Source: Glomus cerebriforme
Taxonomy: Eukaryota > Glomeromycota > Glomeromycetes > Glomerales > Glomeraceae
Direction: 5' to 3'
Length of the DNA: 64,000 nt
Assembly (NCBI GenBank): GCA_003550305.1
Contig: QKYT01000161.1
Coordinates: forward strand, 89,958 to 153,957
Shown: piece by piece, positions 36,201 to 48,200 of the stretch
Position numbering within the stretch: the first letter of the stretch is position 1
Layout: each line of letters starts with the position of its first letter
Notes under the pieces: generated by a model
Databases searched by the model: none
What the model was told of the DNA's origin: nothing
Seen by the model: the letters and a program-made list of their open reading frames with translations, nothing else
Position numbers and translations under genes: made by a program

Positions 36201-38781
36201 CTACATAAATGACACCTCTGCATGATTCGACTATTTTAGCAATTATTTCATTTTCCTTACATAATTCTTTTTTATCTCTTTCATATTCGTATTTATTTTC
36301 AAAGTTACCAAATTTAGTTCTCACAATAGTAGTATATTCAACAATACCGCTTTCAAGAATGGCTTTTCCGAATACTTTAAATGTTTCTAATTCTTCTGAT
36401 GTAAATCTTTTATCAACCACAAATAAAACTTGACTTATCCCCTCTGGAATCGAATAGATTACTTCTCCAATTTTACTATATAAAAGTTTCTTTTTAGTTA
36501 AATCAACTCTAACATCAATCACACAAAATCTCATTCCTTTCCATTCGAAATATTTTTTCCAGAAATCTCTTGTATTGCTGACTGAGTCTTCATTTTCTTC
36601 GAAATCATAAGTATTACTTAATACATTGACAAGTGTGGATTTACCACCACCAGTGAGACCAACTATTAATAAATTCCTGATTTTATTTCTTTCTAATGTA
36701 ATTCTCTCATTAAAATTTAGTGGCAGACTTACAAGGAGTTTAGCTTGTTTTATAATTTTATTCCACGTTCCTAATTTGTTTCGATGTACTTTTTCCAAAT
36801 GGCCTAGTAGCATGTTTCTTAACTGATCTCTTCTTTTTTCATTAATTCTAATTTTTTCTCGATTATCGTGGATATTTATTGGGGGAATGTCTACGTAAAT
36901 GATACATTTACATGATTCAACTATTTTAGAAGTTGCTTCATTTTCTTTGCACAAATCTTCTTTATCCTTTTTACATTTGTGTTTATCTTTAAAGTCACGG
37001 AATTTAGTTCTTACAATAGTAATAGTGTAATTTATATTACCACTTTCAGAAATGGCGTTTTTGAATAACTGAAACATTTCTATTTCTTCTGTGGTAAATT
37101 TTCTGTCAATCACAAATAAAACTTGGATTATCCCTTCTGGAATCATATTGATTATTTCTGCCATTTTATACAAAACTTCCTTTTTAGCTATTCTGGTATC
37201 AATCACACAATATTCTGTCCCCTTCCATTCAAAATGCTTTTTCTGAAAATTTCTAGTATTGCTAACTGACTCTTCACTTTCTTTGAAATCATATGTATCA
37301 CTTAATATATTGGCTAGTGTGGACTTACCAACACCAGTGCGACCAACTATTAATAAATTCTTAACGTAAGTATTACTTAACATAGTGACTGGTGTGGATT
37401 TAGATGACTTAATGGATGTAGCACTACCCTCAATTTTTTCAAGATCTATAGAATATGATAAATTTAATACTCTACTGGAATATATTTGACCATCATCATA
37501 TGAAATTGAAATATTTGGTATCTCTTTGTCAGCTTCTTTAAACATAGCTTTAATTTCTTTTCCCTTATATCCAAATTTTTCTTTTTCTTGATAATCTTCA
37601 TCTTTAATAGAATGATGCCAAAAATAGAGTATATCAAATAATTCACTTGCTGTTGGTCTTTTATTTGGATTAGCATCCATACATTTATGAGCCAATTCCC
37701 TATAAATTTCAGGAGTTCCTTTTCCAAATTCTGGTCTTAATCCCTTACATATTTCCATTGCTAAAAATTGATCATATTCTCTTTTAATAAAAGGTGGTTT
37801 TCCAGATGATAATTCAGTCATAATTACGCCAAAACCATAAATATCAGAGAATAATGTATATGGATTTCCACTCAAAACTTCTGAATCGACATATGGCAAT
37901 ATTCCATATACTATATTATCTGATTTTTGCTTATTTATTGGTTCAGATAACCCAAAATCTGAAATGTAAATTCCATCATAAGTTTGTAATATATTTCCAC
38001 TATGAATGTCTTTATGTAAGTATCCTGATGCATGTAAACCTTTAAGGTCCTTTAATATATCATATAAATATTTCATTTTATCATTCCATAAAATGGTGTT
38101 AAAATTATATGAAAGAACACTCCTTAAATTTCCCTGATCCGCAAATTGTATAATCATCGCGATTTTTTTAGTTTCTGGATCTTTAGTTATTCCATAAAAT
38201 CCTAAAGAATCACTTTGTAAACTATACAAACTCCAATGTGCTTTAAACTATTATTCAAATCGGACAATAAAATAAAATTATTCTAATTGAATTAAAAATA
38301 ATCAGTAATAAAAATACATGTAAATTATATATACCTCATCTAAATAATCAGTTATATTATGTGATCCAATAAGCATTTTCAAAGCAACTTTCATAGGTTT
38401 TGGTCCTTTCTTTTTCCAAATTCCTTGATCTTGCCTATAATAAAGTGCTTTACCATCAATCCATGTTGCAGAATATACGTTGGAAAATCCACCTTTACCA
38501 ATTTGTTTTATTTCCTTAAATCTATCAAACGGAATCCATTCAAGAAATAATGGATAGTATTTGCCCTCATCATAATATGTCTTTTTTGTATTATAAATCG
38601 TATCCTTGATAAATTCATCAACATCATGATTTTCACTGGTCCATCCTTCTATTATGTGACAAGGAACACATTCTTTGCACCATAATTTGTTGGGTGGATT
38701 ATAACAATTTTCATGATTGATGTTTACTAAATTATCAGAAATATTTAATTTATTAAATACAGATCCTACTTGAAGTTCCAT
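33211..38781 (-). CDS. TKL kinase / AIG1-like GTPase x2 / MACPF-like fusion protein (left copy)
   Basis: Exons 38781-38335, 38247-35847, 35782-35750 and 35534-33211 join in frame to 1,734 residues. The N-terminus has a Cys cluster (WCKECVPC), WTSEN and FDRF, then a kinase with GKGGFSNVY, VALK, HKD at 227-229 and DFG at 246-248, so it is probably active. Two P-loop domains follow: GRTGVGKS (451-458) and GLTGGGKS (679-686), each with an EWKG..CVIDxR strand and an RTKF motif, like AIG1/GIMAP GTPases. The last exon encodes the MACPF-like module with YGHFFARKVLVGS and YGHLFPQRIILGS motifs. No in-frame ATG precedes the conserved start of that exon, so it is best read as part of this gene. It mirrors the gene at 45206-50851. 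A split into two genes remains possible. Confidence 0.72.
35679..35731. mobile_element. Foldback element inside intron 3 of the left copy
   Basis: The arms AGTTATTCCACGG and CCGTGAAATAACT-ATTAC match the hairpin at 6383-6422. It lies in intron 3 (35749-35535), which is about 215 nt, against 64-87 nt for the other introns of this gene. Confidence 0.55.
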
Positions 38782-40121
38782 TTTATATTTTTATTCAACA
38801 AATTATCAAATTGATAAAGAGAATTTAGAGATTTTCATGTTTGCTATTTTTTTTTTAAAAAAAAAAATTGGGCGTTATTTATTCAATAAGGATAATGAGG
38901 ATAAAAAAAAGAAAGTAATTGACGATCAATTGCACAATTGTTTGTATCACGGTTTATTACTTTGTGCTAGGTGGTGGTGGAAGGATATTTCGACACTGCA
39001 CGTGCGCAAAATGTACATCCTTGCCTAATTCATTTTTCTTTGGATTTAATTTATTCACTGCGCCTGCGATTTATCTTTACTAAGTTGTCATGTAGATAAA
39101 ATTTATTTTATAATTTTGGTCAGCATTATAGAAAATTTTGGTAAGTGTCAAAATGATAATATTCGACGCATAAAATTACTCTACCATGTCCAAAATCAAA
39201 CATATACAGGAACAGTAGATAAGGTTGATTTGGGAGATTTGGCACATGGTTACCTTTGGGCTATAACATGAAATTACAGTTACGATTTTTAGAAGAAAAT
39301 AATTTGCAAATTGAAAGTAAAAGAATTTATTTTAAATAAATATTATGCTTGTAAAATATTAATTAAACATATTACGATTGTATTTATTATAAAAATTTAT
39401 GAAATGCAAGCTATATATTAAATATTGAATAATTCTGAATAATTTTATTTGAAAAAAAACAATAATATATTTTTAGCACTTTGTAAGAATTTGACTTTCA
39501 TAATACTTTTATTTTGGAACACTATATGATCAATTATACTTGAAGGTTTAAAATAATTGCACTTCCATTGTTATAATTCAGTATAATGGGTACGGTTACT
39601 AGTTCTTTACTATATACTTGTAATTGATCGGTTATGGTTAAGGTTTCAAAACGATTATCCAATCTTTCTTTTCATATGGTATTAAATGAAACTTTATTTA
39701 CACATAATAAAAGGCGTGCATTGTTTTGTATATATATAATTATGGAATATTTCACGAATTTACTGTAAGCGTATCTAGGAAATTGGAAACTTTAATAAGA
39801 TTACGAATTGATGATGATTTGCAATTTTTATAATTTAGATGTGATTGAAATTTTTAACTAAAGCTATAATAGATAACTATTTTGGTATAAATATTCAGAA
39901 TGTCGCTAAATTATAATTTTGCCAGTACACCATTTTTTTATTGTGTTAACCAAATGGAAACTTGTACTGTATATATAATTATTTTCATGTAAATAGGATG
40001 TTGTGACTATTATGACTAGCAAAATATATCAAATATTAAAAAAGAATTTAGTATTTTGATATTGTATCATTCCTTGCAAACCAAAATCTAAAAAAATTTC
40101 ACACCATATTTTTTGATCTTT
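38782..40121. other. Intergenic region between tandem minus-strand genes
   Basis: The first 30 bases match the upstream region of the mirror gene at 45206 (TTTGAT.ATTTGTTGAATAAAA). No gene is seen. A TTTGGGCTATAACATG word near 39258 may be a decayed end of the MITE family at 29172. Confidence 0.5.
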
Positions 40122-43100
40122 TTATCTTATACTTAATTTGTCCAAGTTTGAATCTTTATGTTCCATTATATCGTCTATGATAAAAAAATGTAATCAGATA
40201 CAAAGACTTATAGACATTAACATCAATATATCGAGTATTTACCTGTATTATTATTTACCGAAGATTGATTATCATTACTTTGTTCACTATTAGAATCTAT
40301 AAAAAGATCAATACATTTATTCATTATTATTGTTACATATACATATAAAATAAATAAATAAATGATTTACCTTGTACATCATCATTATTGCTATTATTGC
40401 TAACATCTTGAATACCTAATATTTTTCCTAATTCAACAAAAACTTTATTAATAGATGGTCTTGAATCAGGCTCACCATGCCAACATAATTTATATAATTT
40501 CAAGTATTCTTTAGGTGTATTAGGAATTGGTTTTTCTCTATGACCATTCACTAAACGAACTGTTAAAACGGAATCATTTGTTTCACTAATAAAAGGAGGG
40601 TGTCCACTGGATAACTCCCACATTAGCACACCCAAACTATAAATATCAGATCTTTTATCGTGTTTATAATTATATGAAGGGTCTGCTAAAACTTTAGGAT
40701 CAATATATGCAATCATTCCAAATACACCTAGATGAAGATTGGTTTCATCTTCTATACTTTTTGCAATCCCAAGATCAATAATTTTGGCTTCTCCTTGATG
40801 TATTACTATATTTTTAGAATGTAAATCTCGATGAAGGATATCTTCTCCATGCATATATTTTATTCCTTCAGCAATTTGATATGCTAATTTTAATTTATCA
40901 TCCCATGTTAATGTAGAAATTTTTTTTTGAAGATATCTGCGTAAATCTCCACCATCAGCATATTCCATTATAAGCAAATATTCTTGTGTATTTATATCTG
41001 TTTAAAAATATATTTCTTTTAGTTAACTTTTGAATTATAAAAGAAATTAATTTTAAAAAATTAATTTTATACATACCAAAACTTATACCTAATATACGTA
41101 TAATTCTTGCGCAATAATCTAACTTTTTATGCATCATTAATTCATGTAAAAATGCTTTATTTTTTTTATAACAAATTGATTGAGTATTTTTCAATATTTT
41201 ATAAACTACATAATTACTTGTTCTTTCCCAAAAAGCTTTCGAAATTGTACCAAAATGACCACTACCAATATTCTTTTTTTCTGATAATTCATTCATATCA
41301 ATAAATTTAACCAATTGATGTTCTATAACAAACTTTATCGATTCTGATGGCCCTAAATTTTTATTTTGTTTATTCTTTGCGTGATAACTATATTCAGAAA
41401 AATATATAAAAAGAAATGTTTATTGATTTATCAAATAACAAATTTTTTTTTTTAAAAAAAACAATAAAAAATAGTTAAATACCCTAAGTAAGAGTCAAAT
41501 AATATGCAAAAATGATTATCTTCTTTTGATAATTTTTTAGCATTGTTCTTACAAATAAGACAGGTGTTATTACACTTACAATTAACATATTCTATATTGA
41601 TTTGCTTACTGGTTTGATTCAAAAAAATTGGAGTATAGTTAAAATCTTTTGATAAATATAGACTGGCATATTTTGGATTTAAATTTAAACTACCAGATTG
41701 TGAATTAAAATTTATAAATGGTTTCTTCTGTTTGTTAAATTCAAAGGGAAGTGATGTATAAGCATTAGAGGTAGGCTTATTTAAAATAATAATAAATGTA
41801 CAAAAAGTAAATTTAGGTAAATTAAAATAACAATTTTTCTTTACGCAATAAGAATATATATCAATCTTAAATTTATCATGTTTATCTTTACAAAAATTAT
41901 GTCCAATTACAAGGGAATTATTTGAAGAATCATAATTGCTTAATACAGGAATTCCAAAGAAAGGGTTATTATTTTCCATCATTGAGTCAAGATTATATTC
42001 CAACGGAATGCTATAAAACATATATGGATTTTGTGAATCATATACATCCTTTTTTAAATGAACACTAATATCTGAAAAAATATGATTAAAATTCGTATCA
42101 TAACCAATAACCATTATTCCAACTTTCAATTTACATATACGTTCTTGAAATTGTTTTTGAATACCATGAATTATAATACTTGGTCTTATATTTGAAGAAT
42201 TGAGAATTTGACAGTTAAAAAAAATCTCTTTTGAATTTTCATCAGTATCAATAACTGCTGCAAAAATGTCACAATCTGCATTTTTATTTAAAATAATGTC
42301 TAAGATATTCTGTGGTACATTTCTTAATACAAAAGTTCCATACATTCCAGGTTTATATAAATAATAATCATGATTTTCAGTACTTGTATAAAGGATCCTT
42401 TTTCCAATAGATTCAAAAATTTCTTTATATAAATCATCAGGTAAAAGTTTAAAAATACTAATAGGATTTTTAAATTCTATACAATCCCAATTTTGATAAT
42501 CTCTTAAAGATTCAATCCAAGAATTTTCATCGAAATCTTTATCAATAGAATATATGTAATTGAAACTATGAACTTCTGATTTTCTTTTTGACTCAGTAGA
42601 AGAACTTTCTTTAAAATTATCTACAGAACTTTTGGTTAATATTTTAACATCTTTAAAATAAATTCTTCCTCCGAAAATAACTTCAGTTGGAATGAATTGA
42701 CCATATTTCTCAGTAATTTTCTTAAAGTTTTTAGAATCTTTGGATTTTATGGCATCGATTATTTCATTTTTAAAGGTTTTAGTAAATTTCAAATTTTCTT
42801 TACTAAATTTCAATGATGCTCTACCAAATTCTACATATTGATAAATAGAATTAATTTTATCACTAAAATTTTCATCTTTCAATAGTATTCTAAAATCTAT
42901 AAAATTCTGTACGTCATTAATATCAGTACTAAAAAATAAATTTCTTTTTTTTATCCAATCCTCTTTTGATTCAAATTCAAGTTGACCTTTTTTGTATTTC
43001 TCATTACCAGTTAAATTAAATTCACAATCTTGCATTATAAATGCTCTTTTATTGGCTTTTTTAATTCCATCAAAACTCATAGTACATCCATAATCTAATT

Positions 43101-43404
43101 TACAATTGTTATTAAAAAACTTCCAAGATAGTCTTGAATTTTTTATTAAATATAAAAATTTATTTTCTGAATTATCAGATATTTCTATAATTTCACTTAA
43201 AAATATATCATCTTCATCTTCACGTTCTATTTCTTTAAACATATTTTTATCTTTTATTGAGAATAATATCATATCATTGATGGTATTATTCTTTTCAAGT
43301 TCTTTACGAATATCTGATAAATTACTATCCAGATTTAATTTTTTCATTTTTGATGACGATTCGCCTGCAATTTTAATGAATACTTTGACTTTATTGGAAG
43401 ACAT
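40122..43404 (-). CDS. Full-length MACPF-like protein fused to a TKL protein kinase
   Basis: Exons 43404-41483, 41387-41077, 40997-40371, 40296-40243 and 40174-40122 join in frame to 988 residues. Residues 1-90 are the beta-grasp-like leader (NLSDIRKELE). LDYGCTMSFDGIKKA follows, and the signature KYGQFIPTEVIFGGRIYF is at 233-250. The W..SL and NPISIFKLLPDDL blocks, the C-terminal domain (DCDIFAAVID) and a Cys cluster (CKCNNTCLIC) complete the module by about residue 635. After LGPSE the kinase has GSGHFGTI, a Lys in VVYKIL, HRD at 800-802, DLG at 819-821 and IYSLGVLMWELSSG, so it appears catalytically complete. The last three introns match those of the gene at 24446 exactly in position and phase. 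It lies at the centre of the large palindrome formed by the 33211 and 45206 genes. Confidence 0.83.
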
Positions 43405-45205
43405 TTTAAAAATAATATTTAAATTTAAAAATTTTAACGCTTTATATAATTATATTTTTTACATGCACGTAATATAAAATTTGGTAGCACAACATATTAA
43501 ATCGGCCGCAAAAAAAATGGTAGCCGGATTAGGATTAGAATTTGTTACACTACACAAAGAATTTTCTAAGGAGAAATGTTTTGTTATCTAATATATGTGA
43601 TCCGCAGGTGACGCTAGGGTTGTTTTGTTATCGCCGAATAATCACATGATTTTCTTTCCGCAGTGATTGGGAAATACAATGCTCTTCTGTATATATATAT
43701 ATATTTTTTAATAAAAATGACATATTTAATTGGAAGCAAAGAATATTTTATAATCTTATACGAATTTAATATTAATTAATTAAGTTTGGTTCATTTTATA
43801 TTGATATACAATTTTTATTCATATTTTATAAGAGAATTATTACAGAAAATTATTAGTTATTTTTTATTATTTCATCTGAATTATTTTATGATCTTAATTT
43901 ATTTAACAAATCTCATTCATTATACTGTACTATATATTCAAAAGTTAAATTACCATTTCTTGAAAGAAATAGTAAAGAAAACTATTTTCATTTAATTTCA
44001 GATAATTGTCTAAAGAAAATGCTGTATGGTATTTCATATTAATTATGGCAAAATTCAGCGTAATCTGACCGGGCAACTTTTTAAAAATTAATCTTTTAAT
44101 TTATTTCGTATAAGTGATGTGAACATATTTCAGTGCTTACTTTACACATTTTTACTACATCATGTTTTCTTACTAAATTTACAGCGATAATAATTATTAA
44201 TCATAATGACATTTTAACAATATACCATAAATTAAACATATTTTATTTTAAAGCAATCCACATAAATTTTCATATATTTGCTTGAATACTATGATAATTA
44301 ACTTAACGATAAGTGCACTACGCTGAATCTCATCATCAAGCGAATAATAATCATATAAATATTTATTTGTCATAAAAATAAAAGTTGGATTATTTATTTT
44401 TCACGAAAAAAATCGACAAAATAGTATTACAGTAGAATACTTTTTTGGAAATACATACTTTTATTATTTAATACCATTGATTATTAAAGAATTAGACTTA
44501 TTCATATGCTGCAGTTAGTTAGGGAAAAGATGTAATGGTAACGACAACAAATTCTGAAGACAAGAAGTGAAAAAAATTCTCAATAATTAAATTTATTGAG
44601 AAGGAAGTGAAAGTAATAAAGGGTTTACTTGAACAAGTGCTAAATGTGTACAATATTTGTTGTGGGAGAATGAAATGAATTGATGTGAAGAATTAAATCA
44701 GATAAAATTATTTATTGCTAGAATTTACAATTTTACATACTCTAAACTAAATATTTTTGGTTCACTGTGGTCACTTTTTGTAAAACTTCAAAAAACGTTA
44801 CAAAACTTTGAGCGAGAAGTATACAACAATTTCGCCCCCCTTTATTTATAAATTTGCCGGATGGAAATTTTATTTATTTAATTATTTATTCTTTGTATTT
44901 TGGAAAGGTCATATTCACGATAAATTTAGATAAAAAATGTTCATGTGTCATTTGGGTCATTTAAAAATTACATCATGTGATCTTATAATTCTAGTCAAAA
45001 TCATTCATAAATTTAAAATAATAAATGATTAAATGACCTGATAGGATATCCAGGATATCCGGAATAATAATAATCCCGTGATATCCCGTGATAAGCAATG
45101 CAATTACTTTTTTTATCTCATTGAATAAAGTTACGCCCAAATTTCTTTAGGAAACGGATTTCTCTTTTACCACTTTGATTATTTGTTGAATAAAAAAATA
45201 TAAAA
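43405..45205. other. Divergent intergenic region
   Basis: This separates the start codons of the genes at 43404 (-) and 45206 (+), so it should hold both promoters. Words near 44055 and 44320 (ATTCAGCGTA and its inverse) may be MITE ends. GGATATCC repeats occur near 45050. No gene is seen. Confidence 0.45.
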
Positions 45206-48200
45206 ATGAGTATAAAAAATGAAGTCCAAATAGAAACCGAATTAAATGAATTAAATACCTTCGATAAATTAGTAAAATTCAATCATGGAAATTGTTATAA
45301 TCCACCTGATAAACTATGGTGTAAACAATGTGTTCCTTGCTACATAATAGAAGGATGGACTAGTGGAAATCATGAAATTGATAAATTCATCAAGAATACG
45401 ATTTACAATGCAAAAAAAATATATTACGATAGTATCAATGATGATGAAGATTACCCATTATTTCTCGAATGGGTTCCGTTTGATAGATTTAAAGATACGA
45501 AACGAATTGCTGAAGGCGGATTCTCCAAAGTATATTCTGCAACGTGGATTGATGGTAAAGCAAAATATATTAGACAAGATGATGGAAGGTGGGAAAAAAA
45601 AGAACCTGAACCTATTAAAGTTGCTTTGAAAAGGTTAAATGGTTCACAGAATTTGTCGCCTGAACATTTAAATGAGGTAATATTTACATTTTTTATTTTA
45701 ATCGATTTTCAATGATAATTAAATTCAATTTTAATTTAATATAGCTTAAATTACACTACAAATTAAATAACTCAAAAAGTAATTCTTTAAAATTTTACGG
45801 AATGACTAGAGATCCAACAACTAAAGAATTTATGATAATTATGCAATTTGCGGATCAGGGAAATTTAAGGAGTGTTCTTTTAAATAATTTTAACAACATT
45901 TTATGGAATGATAAAATTGGATTCTTATGTAATTTATTAACGGATCTTAAAGGTTTACATGAATTAGGATATTTTCATAAAGATTTTCATAGTGGAAATA
46001 TATTACTAATTCAGGATTCTTTCTTTAATAATAATGTGACCTATCTTTCAGATTTTGGACTATGTAGTCCATCAAATGAACAAAAATCAGATGATATAGT
46101 TTATGGTGTGTTGCCATATATTGCTCCAGAAGTTTTGAATAAAGAACCATATACTTCATCTTCTGATATTTATAGTCTTGGTGTAATTATGGCTGAATTA
46201 TCATCTGGAAAACCACCTTTCTATGATAGAAAACATAAATTAAGTTTAGCATTAGATATATGTAATGGATTAAGACCAGAATTTGGAAAAGGGACTCCTG
46301 AAATTTATAAGAAATTAGCTCATAGATGTATGAGTGCCAACCCAAACCAAAGACCAACAGCTAATGAATTATATTATATATTTAATTTTTGGTATTGTTC
46401 TATAGAGGATGAAGTTTATGAAGATCATCAAGCAGAAAAATTTGGATATAAGGGAAAAGAAATTAAAGCTATGTTTGAAGAAGCTGATAAAGAAATACCA
46501 AATATTTCACTTTCATATGAAAAAGTTCCTGGTGCTATATATACCAGTAGAGTATTTACATTTAAAATTTTATCCAAACCCATTAATTCATCAATTATTA
46601 CTTCAACATATCTTAATGATAAAGAAATCGAAATTGAAAGTAGTGCTAATTTCATTGATTTATCTATTTCCACACCACCAACACCAGGTACTATGTTAAG
46701 TAATACTTACGTTAAGAATTTATTGATAGTTGGTCACATTGGTGTTGGTAAGTCCACACTAGCCAATATGTTAAGTGATACCTATGATTTCAAAGAAAGT
46801 AAAGAGCCAGTTAGTAATACTAGAAATTTTCAGAAAAAGTATTTTGAATGGAAGGGGACAAAATATTGTGTGATTGATACCAGAATAGCTAGAAAGGAAG
46901 TTTTGTATAAAATGCCAGAAATAATCAATCTGATGCCAGAAGGGATAATCCGAGTTTTATTTGTAATTGACAGAAAATTTACCACAGAAGAAATAGAAAT
47001 ATTTGAGTTATTCAAAAAAGCCATTTCTAAAAGTGGTAATATAAATTATACTATTACTATTGTAAGAACTAAATTTCATAACTTTAAGGATAAACACAAA
47101 TGTAAAAAAGATAAAGAAGATTTGTGCAAAGAAAATGAAGCAATTTCTAAAATAGTTGAATCATGTAAAAGTATCATTTATGTAGACATTCCCCCAAAAA
47201 ATATCCGCGATGATCTAAAAAGAGATCAGTTAAGAAACATGTTACTAGGCCATTTGGAAAAAATACATCAAAACAAATTAGGGACGTGGAATAAAATTAT
47301 AAAACAAGCTAAACGCCTTGTAAGTCCGTCACTAAATTTTAATGAGAGAATTACACCGGAAAGAAATAAAATTGGGAATTTATTAATAATTGGCCGCACT
47401 GGTAGTGGTAAATCTACACTTGCCAATGTATTAAGTAATACTTATGATCTCGAAGAAAATGAAGACTTAGGTAGCAATACAAGAGATTTCTGGAAAAAAA
47501 ATTTCGAATGGAAAGGAATGAGATTTTGTGTGATTGATGTTAGAGTTGATTTAACTAAAAAGAAAATTTTATATAATAAAATAGGAGAAGTAATCTATTC
47601 GATTCCAGAGGGAATAAGTCAAGTTTTATTTGTGGTTGACAAAAGATTTACATCAGAAGAATTAGAAACATTTAAAGTATTTGGAAAAGCTATTCTTGAA
47701 AGTGGTATTGTTAAATATACTACTATTGTGAGAACCAAATTTGTTAATTTTGAAAATAAATATGAATGTGAAAAAGATAAAAAAGAATTATGTAAGGAAA
47801 ACGAAATAATTGCTAAAATAGTTGAATTATGCAGAGGTGTCATTTATGTAGATAATCTCCCGATAAATATTCATAATGGCGGTGACCAAAAAGCAATTAG
47901 AATCAATAGAAAACGAAGAGAAAAGTCGAGAGCTATACTACTGAACTACTTGAAGAGTGCATGTCGGGAATATTACAAATTAAAAGTATGGGATAGGTTA
48001 CATGCTAAAATCACTAGTTATATGAAAGAAACTGAATCAGTGAAATCAACAAGTAAAATTATATCAAATATAGAAAATAATGTGGCTAAGGAAGTGGAAC
48101 GTAATTTAAATTTAGAAGTTCCGACACTTTTTAAAATAAATTTTGATGCCTATTGTGCTTATCAAAATACGCTGGAAATCCTAAAAAGTTAGTAAATTTA

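Noticed and set aside
44052..44332. Possible MITE with ATTCAGCGTA ends
   Set aside because: The inverted ends are short with mismatches and no duplication is visible; mentioned only in the intergenic entry.
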